A stretch of 32,943 nt of DNA from an uncultured Cytophagaceae bacterium (GCA_903907745.1 CAIVPF010000162.1:1-32943), one strand, 5' to 3'; positions 24,659-32,943 are shown, counted from the stretch's first letter. Translations and numbers: made by a program. Notes: generated from the letters alone by a model not told the origin.

Positions 24659-25709
24659 AATTTGATAGGTTTTTAATTTCTTTTAAGGTGTGTTGCAAGG
24701 GTTCTAAGACCTCCAAATAGGAAAGCTCATGGGCACTTCCTGATGGATTGAAAAAGATATTTGCGATTTTTTTATTCGTATAGGCTCCAGAATAGGACAT
24801 GTAGCGTTTGAAGTTTACAAATTGTCCACAGATAATAAATGCCGGAATCTCAAAGGCATTCGCCATATGTGTAGGTCCCGAATCGATGCCCAAGAAAAAG
24901 CCAGCCGAGCGAATCAAAACGGCCGTTTCCAACATACTCGTTTGGCCAACCAAACTTAAATAATGAGGATTTGAATAAGCAAGGGGCGAATCGGTTCCTA
25001 TTTCCACCATGTTAATGCCATGCTCTTGAATCAAGTAATCCAATAATTGAATCCAATTTTCGTCTTTCCATTCGCGGGCAATGTCCGTGGACTTCCGATG
25101 CATCAACCAATAATTACCTTCAAAAGGAAGCGGGTATTTCGTATTTCCCGTGTAAAGTCGAGGCGCGCGATCTGCCACGTGCAAGTCACAAAGAGCAGAA
25201 AATATACCCAAAAGCGAAAGGTTGTCGTAATAATTTTCCTTGGTAATATTTAGTTCGAGCGCTTTGGGATTTTTTAATTCGCTATGAAAATTCAACTCAT
25301 ATCGAATGTCATTCAAATGTAAATTAAAAAAGTGCGTGAAAGGAGAAAGTTTCGCAAGCCAAATACTCACAAAAATATTTTCTTCAATGATCAGGTCTTT
25401 GATTCCTGGATGATTTACCAATAAATCAGCAAAGGGCTTACGGACGATCCAAAAAATTTCAGCGTCCTTGTATTTTTCATGCAAGCCGCCGATGATTGGC
25501 TCCGCTGCCACGATATCGCCGAGGTGTTGTGCCAATAAAACGCCGATATAGGTTTTTTTGGGATGCAAAATTCGTAAAGCCAAAATTCGTACACAAATTC
25601 CTGCATAGGAAATGCATGCACGTACAAGCGACATCCGGGCGCAAAAAATGACGCCCAACTGTTGCCTGAACGACTTGCTCAAGAATCTTGTCGAAAATAA
25701 TTTCGGCAT
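24636..25709 (-). CDS. Glycosyltransferase family 9 (heptosyltransferase-like)
   Basis: The 357-residue cytoplasmic protein has the GT9 fold of two Rossmann domains. The N-terminal motif is VLLAQHLGDIVAAEPIIGGL, with the GDxxxxxP catalytic loop of heptosyltransferases. The C-terminal nucleotide-sugar motif is FFLGIDSGPTHMANAFEIP (DSGPxHxA). Such enzymes usually add heptose or a related sugar to LPS core. The first 45 residues are basic and hydrophobic (RACISYAGICVRILALRIL), suggesting membrane association or a later start at Met26. The unusual point is context: it lies between the RND adaptor (five bases upstream) and the RND permease (23-base overlap), so all three are cotranscribed. Confidence 0.88.
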   Translation of the reverse strand: MPKLFSTRFLSKSFRQQLGVIFCARMSLVRACISYAGICVRILALRILHPKKTYIGVLLAQHLGDIVAAEPIIGGLHEKYKDAEIFWIVRKPFADLLVNHPGIKDLIIEENIFVSIWLAKLSPFTHFFNLHLNDIRYELNFHSELKNPKALELNITKENYYDNLSLLGIFSALCDLHVADRAPRLYTGNTKYPLPFEGNYWLMHRKSTDIAREWKDENWIQLLDYLIQEHGINMVEIGTDSPLAYSNPHYLSLVGQTSMLETAVLIRSAGFFLGIDSGPTHMANAFEIPAFIICGQFVNFKRYMSYSGAYTNKKIANIFFNPSGSAHELSYLEVLEPLQHTLKEIKNLSNYGIAIGN

Positions 25710-25714
25710 CGTTT

Positions 25715-26812
25715 TTATTGAATTACTTCTTTGATATCTACTTCACCATCTGGTTTCACTTGGATGATACCATTGGTAATCAAGGTATCACCGATCGATA
25801 GTCCTTTCAAAATCTCAACCGTACGTTCTCCACGGTTTCCTAATTCCACTTTCACAGGAACCGATTTTCCATTTTTTACCAAGAACACTTTGTTTCCTTT
25901 CGCTTCTGGAATCACGGACTCGGTAGGAATGAGAATCGCGGAACCCTTACTTTTCAGAATCAAATTCACCTTCGCAAAAGCACCTGGAACCAATAAATTG
26001 GAAGGATTTCCTGCCAATGCACGAATTTGTAAAGTTCTGGTCAATGGGTCAATTTTCGGGTCTATCGCATAAACGCGCCCCGTAAAGCCTTTTTCCTCAT
26101 TCTCGGTGGTAAACTCAATGGTGCTTCCTTGGCGGATTGCCGTTGCATATTTCGCTGGAATCGAAAATTCGATTTTCGCTGGATTCGTATTCGTTAAGGT
26201 AGCGATTCGTGTGGCTGGCGAAATATAACTTCCCATACTCACATAACGGAAACCGATTCGGCCAGAAAATGGAGCTTTCAAAGTAGTTTTTAAGATTTGA
26301 GATTTGAAATCTTCGATGTCAGCCGATATGGTGTTCACGGAGTTGACGGCGATGTCATATTCCCGTTGGGAAATCGCTTCTTTCTGCAAAAGCACTTTTT
26401 GACGTGCCTCATTATCCTCCGCTAATTTTTTATTGAAGCCTAATTTTTTCAAACGAGCCTCTAATTCATCGTCATTGATTTGTAATAAAACCGTTCCTTT
26501 TTGGACTACATCTCCTTCTTTGATGTTTAAGGCAATGATTCTTCCTGCGATTTCTGAACGAATTTCAACTTCCTCATTTGGCAAAATTGACCCTGTCGAA
26601 CTTAGCATGTCATCTAAGCGTGTTGCTTTTACGACCATCACGATGACGGCAGTTTTACCGCCTTTCCCACCTGGGCCGCCTTTGTCTTTGCCTTTTGATT
26701 TTTCATCTTTTTCCGAAGCGAAAAATGATTTTTTGATTTTTGGGTAAAACGCCAAGCCCAATACGAGTGAAATAACAAGTAGGCTGATTAAAATTTTGGT
26801 CAACTTATTCAT
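25715..26812 (-). CDS. RND efflux periplasmic adaptor (membrane fusion protein)
   Basis: The adaptor links the RND pump to an outer membrane channel. The 365-residue product has an N-terminal membrane anchor (about 7-23, ISLLVISLVLGLAF). A very basic Lys/Gly linker follows (about 35-53, KGKDKGGPGGKGGK). Then come the HlyD-type barrel-sandwich domain (GSILPNEEVEIRSEIAGRI and TTLKAPFSGRIGFRYV), a helical hairpin (about 120-165) and the beta-barrel and proximal domains (LVPGAFAKVNLIL, IPTESVIPEAKGNKVFLV). No lipobox Cys is present, so it is anchored by its helix. It starts 76 bases after the Lrp-type regulator. That gap is AT-rich with no clear TAnnTTTG box on this strand. Confidence 0.92.
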   Translation of the reverse strand: MNKLTKILISLLVISLVLGLAFYPKIKKSFFASEKDEKSKGKDKGGPGGKGGKTAVIVMVVKATRLDDMLSSTGSILPNEEVEIRSEIAGRIIALNIKEGDVVQKGTVLLQINDDELEARLKKLGFNKKLAEDNEARQKVLLQKEAISQREYDIAVNSVNTISADIEDFKSQILKTTLKAPFSGRIGFRYVSMGSYISPATRIATLTNTNPAKIEFSIPAKYATAIRQGSTIEFTTENEEKGFTGRVYAIDPKIDPLTRTLQIRALAGNPSNLLVPGAFAKVNLILKSKGSAILIPTESVIPEAKGNKVFLVKNGKSVPVKVELGNRGERTVEILKGLSIGDTLITNGIIQVKPDGEVDIKEVIQ

Positions 26813-26888
26813 GAACAGGTAGTCAAATGGTTTAATTAATTTATCAATTTAATACTTTTCTTATTTATATATATCCTACTTTATAGGT

Positions 26889-27371
26889 TTATTCGTCTTT
26901 TGCCTTGGTTAGCCAGGGTAAAATCTGCTCATTTTGGATTTGATTCATCACAAAATGACTTTGTGCGTTACCGATATTTTTGATACTAGCTAATTTATGC
27001 AGGATAAAATGCCGGTATTCATCCATATCTGAAACGACAATTTTCAATAAAAAATCGCTGTGGCCCGATACACAATAACATTCCTGCACTTCTACCAAGT
27101 CCATCACATCTTTTTCAAACTGATTCAAATATTCTGCGGCATGTTCTTTCAGGGAGATGTCACAAAAAACAGTTAAAGATTTCCCTAATTTATTCGGATT
27201 GATCAGCGCTTTATAGCCTGTGATAACCCCTTCTTTTTCCATTCGTTTAATCCGCTCATGAATGGGCGTGGCGCTCATACCTAGGCGCTGGGCCATTTCT
27301 TTATTGGACAAAAATGCATCCTCATGCAAGAATGCCAATATTTGCTTATCTATTTCGTCAATTTTCGCCAT
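26889..27371 (-). CDS. Lrp/AsnC-family transcriptional regulator
   Basis: A 160-residue DNA-binding protein. The N-terminal helix-turn-helix (about 3-55) reads IDEIDKQILAFL and LSNKEMAQRLGMSATPIHERIKRMEKEGVI, the standard Lrp/AsnC form. The C-terminal RAM domain (about 65-155) has the ligand and dimer region VQECYCVSGHSDFLLKIVVSDM. I start at the ATG at 27371, 15 codons inside the longest frame, because MAKIDEIDKQIL is the usual N terminus. It overlaps the end of gldH by 14 bases. Ligand and targets are unknown; amino acids are usual for the family. The RND operon directly downstream is a possible target by position only. Confidence 0.93.
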   Translation of the reverse strand: MAKIDEIDKQILAFLHEDAFLSNKEMAQRLGMSATPIHERIKRMEKEGVITGYKALINPNKLGKSLTVFCDISLKEHAAEYLNQFEKDVMDLVEVQECYCVSGHSDFLLKIVVSDMDEYRHFILHKLASIKNIGNAQSHFVMNQIQNEQILPWLTKAKDE

Positions 27372-27879
27372 GATTCTTTGAATTAGGATGCAAGGCTGCG
27401 CCCACCGAAACGACACCTGAAAGTGTGTCTCTGCGCATAAATTGTTCTAAACGTAGGGTATATTTTCCTGCTTTTGGGAAATGGAGGCTCGAGAAAATCA
27501 CATAGGAATGGCTATACATAGCGCCTAAACCTGCGCCTTTCGCCTTACCTGATTTGGCATCATATAAAATGGCCTCGGCCAAAGCTTTTTTAATCACGAT
27601 TCCTTTTGAATCAATGATTTGAGGCACAAAATACAAGTTATAATAGGCATAATCATTGGATTGTCGAATGCTAATATCCAAGGCATAGGAAATCGTCGTG
27701 TCCTTAATTTCAAACGGAATTTCTATTTTTTTCTTTTGAAGCCAACCTATTTCCCCCATAGATTCCGTTTGGTCAAAAACCGCCGTGTCCCCACTGCAGC
27801 CGACCAAGCTCAGTAAGGCAATAAAACCAATGATCCTTAGCGATAGTAAATTAAGCGCTTGGCGGGGTTTGAGGTCCAT
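27358..27879 (-). CDS. gldH: Gliding motility lipoprotein GldH
   Basis: GldH is a lipoprotein needed for gliding in Flavobacterium and conserved in many Bacteroidota with the type IX secretion machinery. The 173-residue product has a signal peptide ending in the lipobox LVGC with Cys28. The body contains the family patterns IGWLQKKKIEIPFEI, YNLYFVPQIID, AMYSHSYVIFSSLHFPKAGKYTLRLEQFMR and VSVGAAL. I start at the ATG at 27879; the longer frame to 27966 lies within ricT and would bury the signal peptide. It overlaps the ricT 3' end by 29 bases and the next regulator by 14 bases. The ricT-gldH pairing is one I recognise from other Bacteroidota. Confidence 0.88.
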   Translation of the reverse strand: MDLKPRQALNLLSLRIIGFIALLSLVGCSGDTAVFDQTESMGEIGWLQKKKIEIPFEIKDTTISYALDISIRQSNDYAYYNLYFVPQIIDSKGIVIKKALAEAILYDAKSGKAKGAGLGAMYSHSYVIFSSLHFPKAGKYTLRLEQFMRRDTLSGVVSVGAALHPNSKNHGEN

Positions 27880-29257
27880 TTCCAGGAGGTCTTGGTTTAA
27901 ATTTTTTCTTAAATTTTTTCTTGTATGGTTTTGGACTTGCCCCTTCTGCGTTCGAATCTGTCGCATTGGGATTTATCGCATTTGGATTCACCGGCGGCCT
28001 TGGCTCTTGCTTGGCTGGTCTGCCTTCAATTGGCCCTTGCGCATTTGGTTTTTTTCCTTGGAATTCAGGTTTAGGTCCTCGTGGTCGATTGTCTCGGTTG
28101 TCACGTCTCGCCCCACCTTTGTTATTGCCCTTGTTTTTAGTACTGCCGTACTTCTTGTCCATGCGATCCAAATCCGAATTCAGTTCAGAAAGACTTAGTT
28201 TTTCAGCAATCGGTTTATCTGGATTTAAATCCTCAAAGGATTCAGGAATGATACCTTGTTTATTTAAATCAATGATTTCCTTCACCCGGTCACATGAAAC
28301 CGGAATCCAAATCGATTCTTCACCCACAATTCCAAACCACATCATGCGTTTGAAAATATCTGTTTTTTGTAAAACAGCATCTCCTTTTTTCGTTTTAATG
28401 CGACCCTCGATGGTCGGGATGCTCTTTAAGGCATCCATATAGGTTTCCAACTCGTAATTTAAACAGCATTTTAAACGGCCACATTGACCACTCAATTTCA
28501 CCGGATTCAGCGATAAATTTTGATATCGAGCTGCTGATGTCGTGACATTTTTGAAGTCGGTGAGCCAAGTAGAACAACACAATTCCCTTCCACAAATGCC
28601 AATTCCTCCCAATCTTCCGGCTTCTTGACGCAAGGAAATTTGCTTCATTTCTACCCGAATTTTAAATTCGGTAGCCAATATTTTAATTAATTCCCGAAAA
28701 TCCACTCGATCATCCGAGGAATAATAAAAGACAGCTTTGGTGCCATCGGACTGAAATTCGACGTCCGAAAGTTTCATGTTGATCTTTAAATCACCGATGA
28801 TTTGTCGGCCACGATACATCGTAGGTAAATCCCGGGCCATCGCTTGCTCGTGCTTTTCGATGTCCTTATCGGTGGCCATACGAATAATGCTTTTCAATTG
28901 ATCATCATCTTTGATGCTCTTTTTAAGCATTTGTAAGCGAACTAATTCGCCTTGTAGGGACACAACGCCTAAATGAATTCCACTGCTCGATTCCACCATG
29001 ACCGAATCGCCCGTATGTAAAAGCAATTGATTGGCATTACGAAGATATTCCTTCCGTCCGCCTTTGAATTTAACTTCGACTACATGAAATCGTTGGAATT
29101 GAGGCACATCCAAGTCGGATAGCCAATCGAACACATTCATTTTGTTGCAGGAGCCAGTGCCGCAACTGCCATTGCTTTGGCAACCCGATACCGCTCCGAC
29201 TACTCCTTCTTCCTTCTTTGATCCACATGATCCTGAGGAACACGATTTACATCCCAT
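27851..29257 (-). CDS. ricT: RicT/YaaT-like PSP1-domain protein with iron-sulfur-type cysteines
   Basis: RicT belongs to a complex that in Bacillus binds iron-sulfur clusters and affects RNA processing. The PSP1 domain core runs about 55-275. It holds two Cys motifs, CGRELCC (Cys222, 227, 228) and CGRLKCCLNYE (Cys259, 264, 265), with GRLGGIGICGREL typical of the family. Two extras set this protein apart. The N terminus has six cysteines within residues 3-37 (CKSC, SCGS, CQSNGSCGTGSCNK). The C terminus (about 370-468) is a low-complexity tail rich in Lys, Arg, Asn, Gly and Pro, ending in repeated basic KKKFKKKFK. The tail suggests nucleic-acid binding. It lies 19 bases after purD and overlaps gldH. 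Confidence 0.9.
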   Translation of the reverse strand: MGCKSCSSGSCGSKKEEGVVGAVSGCQSNGSCGTGSCNKMNVFDWLSDLDVPQFQRFHVVEVKFKGGRKEYLRNANQLLLHTGDSVMVESSSGIHLGVVSLQGELVRLQMLKKSIKDDDQLKSIIRMATDKDIEKHEQAMARDLPTMYRGRQIIGDLKINMKLSDVEFQSDGTKAVFYYSSDDRVDFRELIKILATEFKIRVEMKQISLRQEAGRLGGIGICGRELCCSTWLTDFKNVTTSAARYQNLSLNPVKLSGQCGRLKCCLNYELETYMDALKSIPTIEGRIKTKKGDAVLQKTDIFKRMMWFGIVGEESIWIPVSCDRVKEIIDLNKQGIIPESFEDLNPDKPIAEKLSLSELNSDLDRMDKKYGSTKNKGNNKGGARRDNRDNRPRGPKPEFQGKKPNAQGPIEGRPAKQEPRPPVNPNAINPNATDSNAEGASPKPYKKKFKKKFKPRPPGNGPQTPPSA

Positions 29258-29276
29258 AATATGTTGCTATATGAAC

Positions 29277-30563
29277 TTAAACCTTGTACCGAAGTACGTC
29301 TAAGCCAATGTCTCGTCTAAAATTTTTACCCTCAAATTTTACCGTTAATGCCGCCTTTTGAGACTTTTGAATGGCATTTTCTAGTGTATTTGAAGTGCCC
29401 GTGAAAGCCATGACTCGGCCCCCATTGGTCTTTATTTGCCCATCCTCTTCCGTCGTTCCCGCATGAAAAATCAAGGCCTCATCCACCTGCGCCAAGTTCG
29501 AAATCACATCCCCTTTTCGATATTCTTCTGGATATCCCCCTGCGACAACCATGGTCGTAACGGCATATTGATTCGAAATCTGAAGCGTTTGTCCTTTTAA
29601 TTGAACTTGAGCGACGGCAATCAACAAAGATAAGAAATCTGATTCAATTCGTGGCATTACCACTTCCGTTTCTGGATCGCCCATCCGTGCATTGTATTCG
29701 ATCACGTATGGTTCCCCTTCGTGGTTCATTAATCCGATAAAAATAAAACCTTGATAGCGAATGCCTTCTGCCTTTAATCCCTCTAAAGTAGGTTTAATGA
29801 CCTTTTTCTCCACTAAATTCATAAAGGATTCCGTCGCAAAAGGCACCGGTGAAACCGCACCCATACCCCCCGTATTTAATCCCTCATCATTTTCTCTGAT
29901 ACGTTTATAATCTTTCGCCTCAGGCAATACCACAAAATCTTCACCGTCCGTTAATACAAAAACAGATAATTCAATTCCCCGTAAAAATTGTTCGATCACC
30001 ACCTTGTCACTCGCCGCCCCGAATTTCGCATCTAGCAACATTTCCTTCAGCGCATCTTTCGCCTCCTCCAATGTTTGGGCAATGATCACCCCTTTCCCCG
30101 CCGCTAGTCCATCCGCTTTTAACACGATGGGCAAGGATTGCTGATCCAAATAAGCCAAACCCGCGTCTATCGAATCCTTCGTAAAGGTCTCAGAAGCCGC
30201 CGTAGGCACGCCATATTTGTGCATGAAATTTTTAGAAAAATCTTTGCTGCCTTCTAATTGGGCACCATCTGCGCCTGGTCCCACAATTCCCACATGTTTT
30301 AAATCATCCTGCGCCTCGATAAAATTCCGAATACCTCGAACCAACGGTTCCTCTGGCCCGACTAAAACCAATCCAATCTCATGGCTTCGAATCGCTTGGG
30401 CGATGGCTTCGAAATCATTGACCGAAATCGGAAGATTCGTCCCCAAAGAAGAGGTTCCTGGATTTCCTGGGGCAATATAAAGGTTTTTTAGAACTGGACT
30501 TTGGGATATTTTCCACGCAAATGCGTGCTCACGTCCTCCCGATCCCAAAATTAATACATTCAT
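29277..30563 (-). CDS. purD: Phosphoribosylamine-glycine ligase
   Basis: PurD joins glycine to phosphoribosylamine with ATP, the second step of purine synthesis. The 428-residue product has the normal length and order of motifs. The N-terminal GSGGREHAFAWKI (7-19) is followed by VGPEEPLVRG, LEGSKDFSKNFM and the ATP-grasp region LPIVLKADGLAAGKGVII. The metal-binding and catalytic NARMGDPETEVVMPR comes later, then the C-terminal domain with VVAGGYPEEYRKGDVI. No key residue is missing. It starts 11 bases after recQ and is 19 bases before ricT, so it is probably part of a long mixed operon. Confidence 0.96.
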   Translation of the reverse strand: MNVLILGSGGREHAFAWKISQSPVLKNLYIAPGNPGTSSLGTNLPISVNDFEAIAQAIRSHEIGLVLVGPEEPLVRGIRNFIEAQDDLKHVGIVGPGADGAQLEGSKDFSKNFMHKYGVPTAASETFTKDSIDAGLAYLDQQSLPIVLKADGLAAGKGVIIAQTLEEAKDALKEMLLDAKFGAASDKVVIEQFLRGIELSVFVLTDGEDFVVLPEAKDYKRIRENDEGLNTGGMGAVSPVPFATESFMNLVEKKVIKPTLEGLKAEGIRYQGFIFIGLMNHEGEPYVIEYNARMGDPETEVVMPRIESDFLSLLIAVAQVQLKGQTLQISNQYAVTTMVVAGGYPEEYRKGDVISNLAQVDEALIFHAGTTEEDGQIKTNGGRVMAFTGTSNTLENAIQKSQKAALTVKFEGKNFRRDIGLDVLRYKV

Positions 30564-30574
30564 AAAAGCTTAAT

Positions 30575-32896
30575 CTAATTGGCTAATTCACTTAAAAACT
30601 TGATGCGCATTAATCGCAATTCCTCTTCACTGACATCCTCTATGTTACAGTTATCTAGCGCAGTTGCAATGTTATCCGAATCCGCAGACATGAAATAATC
30701 GTAAATTTCTTCCTGCTTATCAGGCTCAATGACCTGATTGATAAAATAATCCAAATTCAATTTCGTCCCCGAATAACAAATCGTCTCAATCTCTTGAATC
30801 AAATCAAACATCGAAATTTCCTTTTGTTCCGCAATGACGTCTAAATCGATTTTACGATCGACCTGTTGGATGATATGGATCTTAATTTTCGACTTATTCA
30901 CGGTGGATTTCACGACGACTTCCTTAGCCGTCTCGATTTCATTTTCCTCCACATAACGCACGATGGCATCCAAAAATTGCTTCCCAAATTTGACCACTTT
31001 TCCCATCCCGACCCCATTAATCTGAGCCATTTCCTCCTGTGAGGTCGGATAAGTCGTTGCCATTTCTTCCAAAGAAGGATCCTGGAAAATCACATAAGGC
31101 GGCAGGTTTTTCTCCTTAGCTACTTTTTTACGCAGGTTTTTTAATATTTCAAACAATGCATCATCGTAGGCCTTTGCCCCCAAAGCTAAATTTTCCTCCT
31201 CATTATCGATGTCATTAGCCTCCTTTTCATAATCGTGATCCCTCGAAAATGTCAATGGATAGGAATCCTGTAAAAAGGCCTTTCCCTTCTCACTTAATTT
31301 TAAAATACCATAATTCTCGATGTCCTTTTCTAATAAGCCATGTATGAACACCTGCTTAATAAATGAAATCCAAGGTGATTTTTGGTCCTCCGGATTTGCC
31401 TCTTTCGAGGATTTTTTCCGCATGACCATTTTCTTTTTTGGCGCGTCCTCATCCTCGTCGTTTTCATCGTCATCATCTTCATCCTCCTCCTCTTCCGCGA
31501 TTTTATTCCAAGAAACCTCTTTTCCTTTTCCAAAAACTGACAAACTCCCTTGTTCATTACTCGTCACATAGGGATTGGTTTTTCCTTCCAATACATCAGC
31601 GATGTGTTCCGCTTCAAATTTTTCGCCCGTCTGCAAAACCGCTTCGAGCAGTAGACTGACTTCATCTTCTGCTTTAAAGGTGGGCGTAGGATGCATGCAA
31701 TTGTCACAAAAACCGCAATTATCCGCCATATATTCGCCGAAATAACTCAGTAATTGTTTGCGTCGACAAACCCCTAAATTCGCATAATAGACCATTTCAG
31801 TTAATAATAACTTCGCATTTTCCTTTTCTGAAACCGCTTTGTCCTTATTGAACTTATCTAATTTTAAAATATCATCGTAGGTGTAAAACAGGATACATGT
31901 CCCATCCAGGCCATCTCTTCCCGCACGTCCCGTTTCTTGGTAATAGCCTTCCAGGGATTTAGGTGCATCATAATGTATGACAAAGCGCACATCTGGTTTG
32001 TCGATGCCCATACCAAAGGCGATCGTGGCCACCATCACTTCTACCTCTTCGTTCAAAAACGATTCTTGATTTGACATACGGACCTGCGGATCTAAACCCG
32101 CATGGTAAGGAAGTGCTTTGATGCCATTGACTAATAATAAATCGGAAATCTCCTCCACCCGTTTCCGACTCAGGCAATAAATAATACCCGCTTTGCCCGC
32201 ATGGCCCTTGATATAGCGAATGAGTTGCTTGTCAATGTCCTTTTTGGAGCGGATTTCGTAATAGAGATTTTTCCTGTTGAAGGATGATTTAAAAACTTTG
32301 GCATCGTCGAGGTTAAGCGTTTTTTGAATGTCTTGTTGGACTTTCGGTGTTGCTGTGGCCGTCAATGCAATGATGGGTAATTTCTCATCAATCGATTCAA
32401 TGATCGAACGTATCTTCCGATATTCAGGTCTAAAATCATGTCCCCATTCGGAAATGCAATGGGCTTCATCGATGGCGACGAAGGAAATATTTGCCTGCTG
32501 TAGAAAATTTAAGTTTTCTTGTTTATTCAATGATTCCGGCGCTATGTAAAGCAATTTTACCTGGCCATTAATTACCTCCGCCTTGACGCGATTGATTTCT
32601 GCGCGACTCAAGGAAGAATTTAAAAACTGCGCATTTACCCCAAAGGCGACCAATTGGTCTACTTGATTTTTCATCAAGGCAATTAAGGGAGAAATGACAA
32701 TCGCCGTACCTGGCATGACGATTGCGGGCAATTGATAACAAAGTGATTTGCCAGCACCTGTGGGCATGAGAACAAAGCTATTATGGCCTTGCAGGGTGTT
32801 TTGTATGATCGCCTCTTGTTCCCCACGGAACTGGCTGAACCCAAATGTCTTTTTGAGTTCTTCATGTAAAACTTCTTTAGTTATCGAAATAGGCAT
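30575..32896 (-). CDS. recQ: ATP-dependent DNA helicase RecQ
   Basis: RecQ unwinds DNA in recombination and repair. The 773-residue product has Walker A PTGAGKS (45-51), DEAH (143-146), TATATP, and QETGRAGRDG in the second helicase lobe. A zinc-binding segment with about four Cys (373-396, CRRKQLL and CGFCDNCMHP) follows. An RQC winged helix and an HRDC domain (about 590-660) come next, and then a further C-terminal region of about 110 residues ending in EEELRLMRIKFLSEL. That region resembles the helix-turn-helix tail of long Bacteroidota RecQs. A strongly acidic run (about 466-486, mostly Asp and Glu) followed by a Lys/Arg stretch interrupts the RQC region. The start at 32896 gives the standard N terminus. 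The only upstream sequence is 47 bases with no clear promoter. Confidence 0.95.
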   Translation of the reverse strand: MPISITKEVLHEELKKTFGFSQFRGEQEAIIQNTLQGHNSFVLMPTGAGKSLCYQLPAIVMPGTAIVISPLIALMKNQVDQLVAFGVNAQFLNSSLSRAEINRVKAEVINGQVKLLYIAPESLNKQENLNFLQQANISFVAIDEAHCISEWGHDFRPEYRKIRSIIESIDEKLPIIALTATATPKVQQDIQKTLNLDDAKVFKSSFNRKNLYYEIRSKKDIDKQLIRYIKGHAGKAGIIYCLSRKRVEEISDLLLVNGIKALPYHAGLDPQVRMSNQESFLNEEVEVMVATIAFGMGIDKPDVRFVIHYDAPKSLEGYYQETGRAGRDGLDGTCILFYTYDDILKLDKFNKDKAVSEKENAKLLLTEMVYYANLGVCRRKQLLSYFGEYMADNCGFCDNCMHPTPTFKAEDEVSLLLEAVLQTGEKFEAEHIADVLEGKTNPYVTSNEQGSLSVFGKGKEVSWNKIAEEEEDEDDDDENDEDEDAPKKKMVMRKKSSKEANPEDQKSPWISFIKQVFIHGLLEKDIENYGILKLSEKGKAFLQDSYPLTFSRDHDYEKEANDIDNEEENLALGAKAYDDALFEILKNLRKKVAKEKNLPPYVIFQDPSLEEMATTYPTSQEEMAQINGVGMGKVVKFGKQFLDAIVRYVEENEIETAKEVVVKSTVNKSKIKIHIIQQVDRKIDLDVIAEQKEISMFDLIQEIETICYSGTKLNLDYFINQVIEPDKQEEIYDYFMSADSDNIATALDNCNIEDVSEEELRLMRIKFLSELAN

Positions 32897-32943
32897 AATT
32901 TGAAAGTCGGCTGTTATGTTTCTTTTTAGGACTCCTTAATCAC

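Noticed and set aside
26813-26888. Possible operator or promoter before the RND adaptor (CCTACTTTATAGG dyad at 26875-26887)
   Set aside because: It has only four-base arms in an AT-rich gap, lies at the 3' end of the Lrp gene, and has no TAnnTTTG box on the relevant strand.
27880-27966. Longer GldH start within ricT
   Set aside because: It adds 29 highly charged residues before the signal peptide; the ATG at 27879 gives a proper lipoprotein signal.
27921-28442. Plus-strand 173-residue frame opposite ricT
   Set aside because: It is a shadow of the low-complexity Lys/Arg/Pro tail and central region of RicT, with no independent motif.
31320-31571. Plus-strand Ser-rich frame opposite recQ
   Set aside because: The poly-Ser run is the antisense of the acidic Asp/Glu stretch of RecQ.
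1-32943. Mobile elements, CRISPR array, prophage, tRNA or other RNA genes
   Set aside because: No transposase, integrase, phage gene, spaced direct repeats or tRNA cloverleaf was seen, and the gaps between genes are too small for most of these.

Overview
The window looks like a chromosomal stretch from a member of the Bacteroidota, most likely a gliding or T9SS-bearing member of the Cytophagales. This placement is an inference. It rests on a GldH-type gliding lipoprotein next to RicT, an LptD/amidase/Mce/PrmA envelope cluster of Bacteroidota type, the near absence of Shine-Dalgarno sequences, and repeated TAnnTTTG promoter elements, which are the Bacteroidota -7 consensus. I see no insertion sequence, prophage, CRISPR array, tRNA or rRNA. 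No gap between genes exceeds about 110 bp.

Layout. 1-1665: the 3' end of rplQ with an acidic Ala/Glu tail, a strong terminator, then carA ending in a second terminator. 1664-4283 (minus): a cytochrome b5-like mini-protein, an N-acetylglucosamine-kinase-like sugar kinase, and a conserved cytoplasmic protein of unknown function. 4382-8662 (plus): a small lipoprotein with its terminator, thiL, a WbqC-family protein, and a membrane-anchored nucleotide-sugar 4,6-dehydratase (PglF/WbpM/CapD type). 8640-9296 (minus): a PAP2/sphingomyelin-synthase-like membrane enzyme. 9343-9996 (plus): an exported MsrA. 9993-12683 (minus): LptD. 12775-18426 (plus): an amidase, an MlaD-type Mce protein, prmA, then a long SNF2-family ATPase. 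18423-20524: the divergent pair mntR/mntH, with a clear candidate operator between two promoters. 20521-32896 (minus): one long run of recQ, purD, ricT, gldH, an Lrp/AsnC regulator, an RND adaptor, a GT9 glycosyltransferase, an RND pump and ribD, most of them overlapping or a few bases apart.

Themes. Many genes serve the cell envelope: LPS assembly (LptD), surface sugars (dehydratase, WbqC, GT9), phospholipid transport (MlaD), peptidoglycan cleavage (amidase), lipid head groups (PAP2_C), efflux (RND) and gliding (GldH). Manganese homeostasis is handled by MntR/MntH. Packing is very tight: three convergent pairs share a single tetranucleotide (TTAA, TTAG or CTAA) that holds both stop codons. 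A fourth pair overlaps by 23 bp.

I did not find a plainly new multi-gene system. The observations most worth checking are the GT9 gene inside the RND pump operon, the terminator hairpin abutting the thiL start codon, the MntR operator architecture, the 470-residue unknown protein, and the acidic insertion in RecQ.
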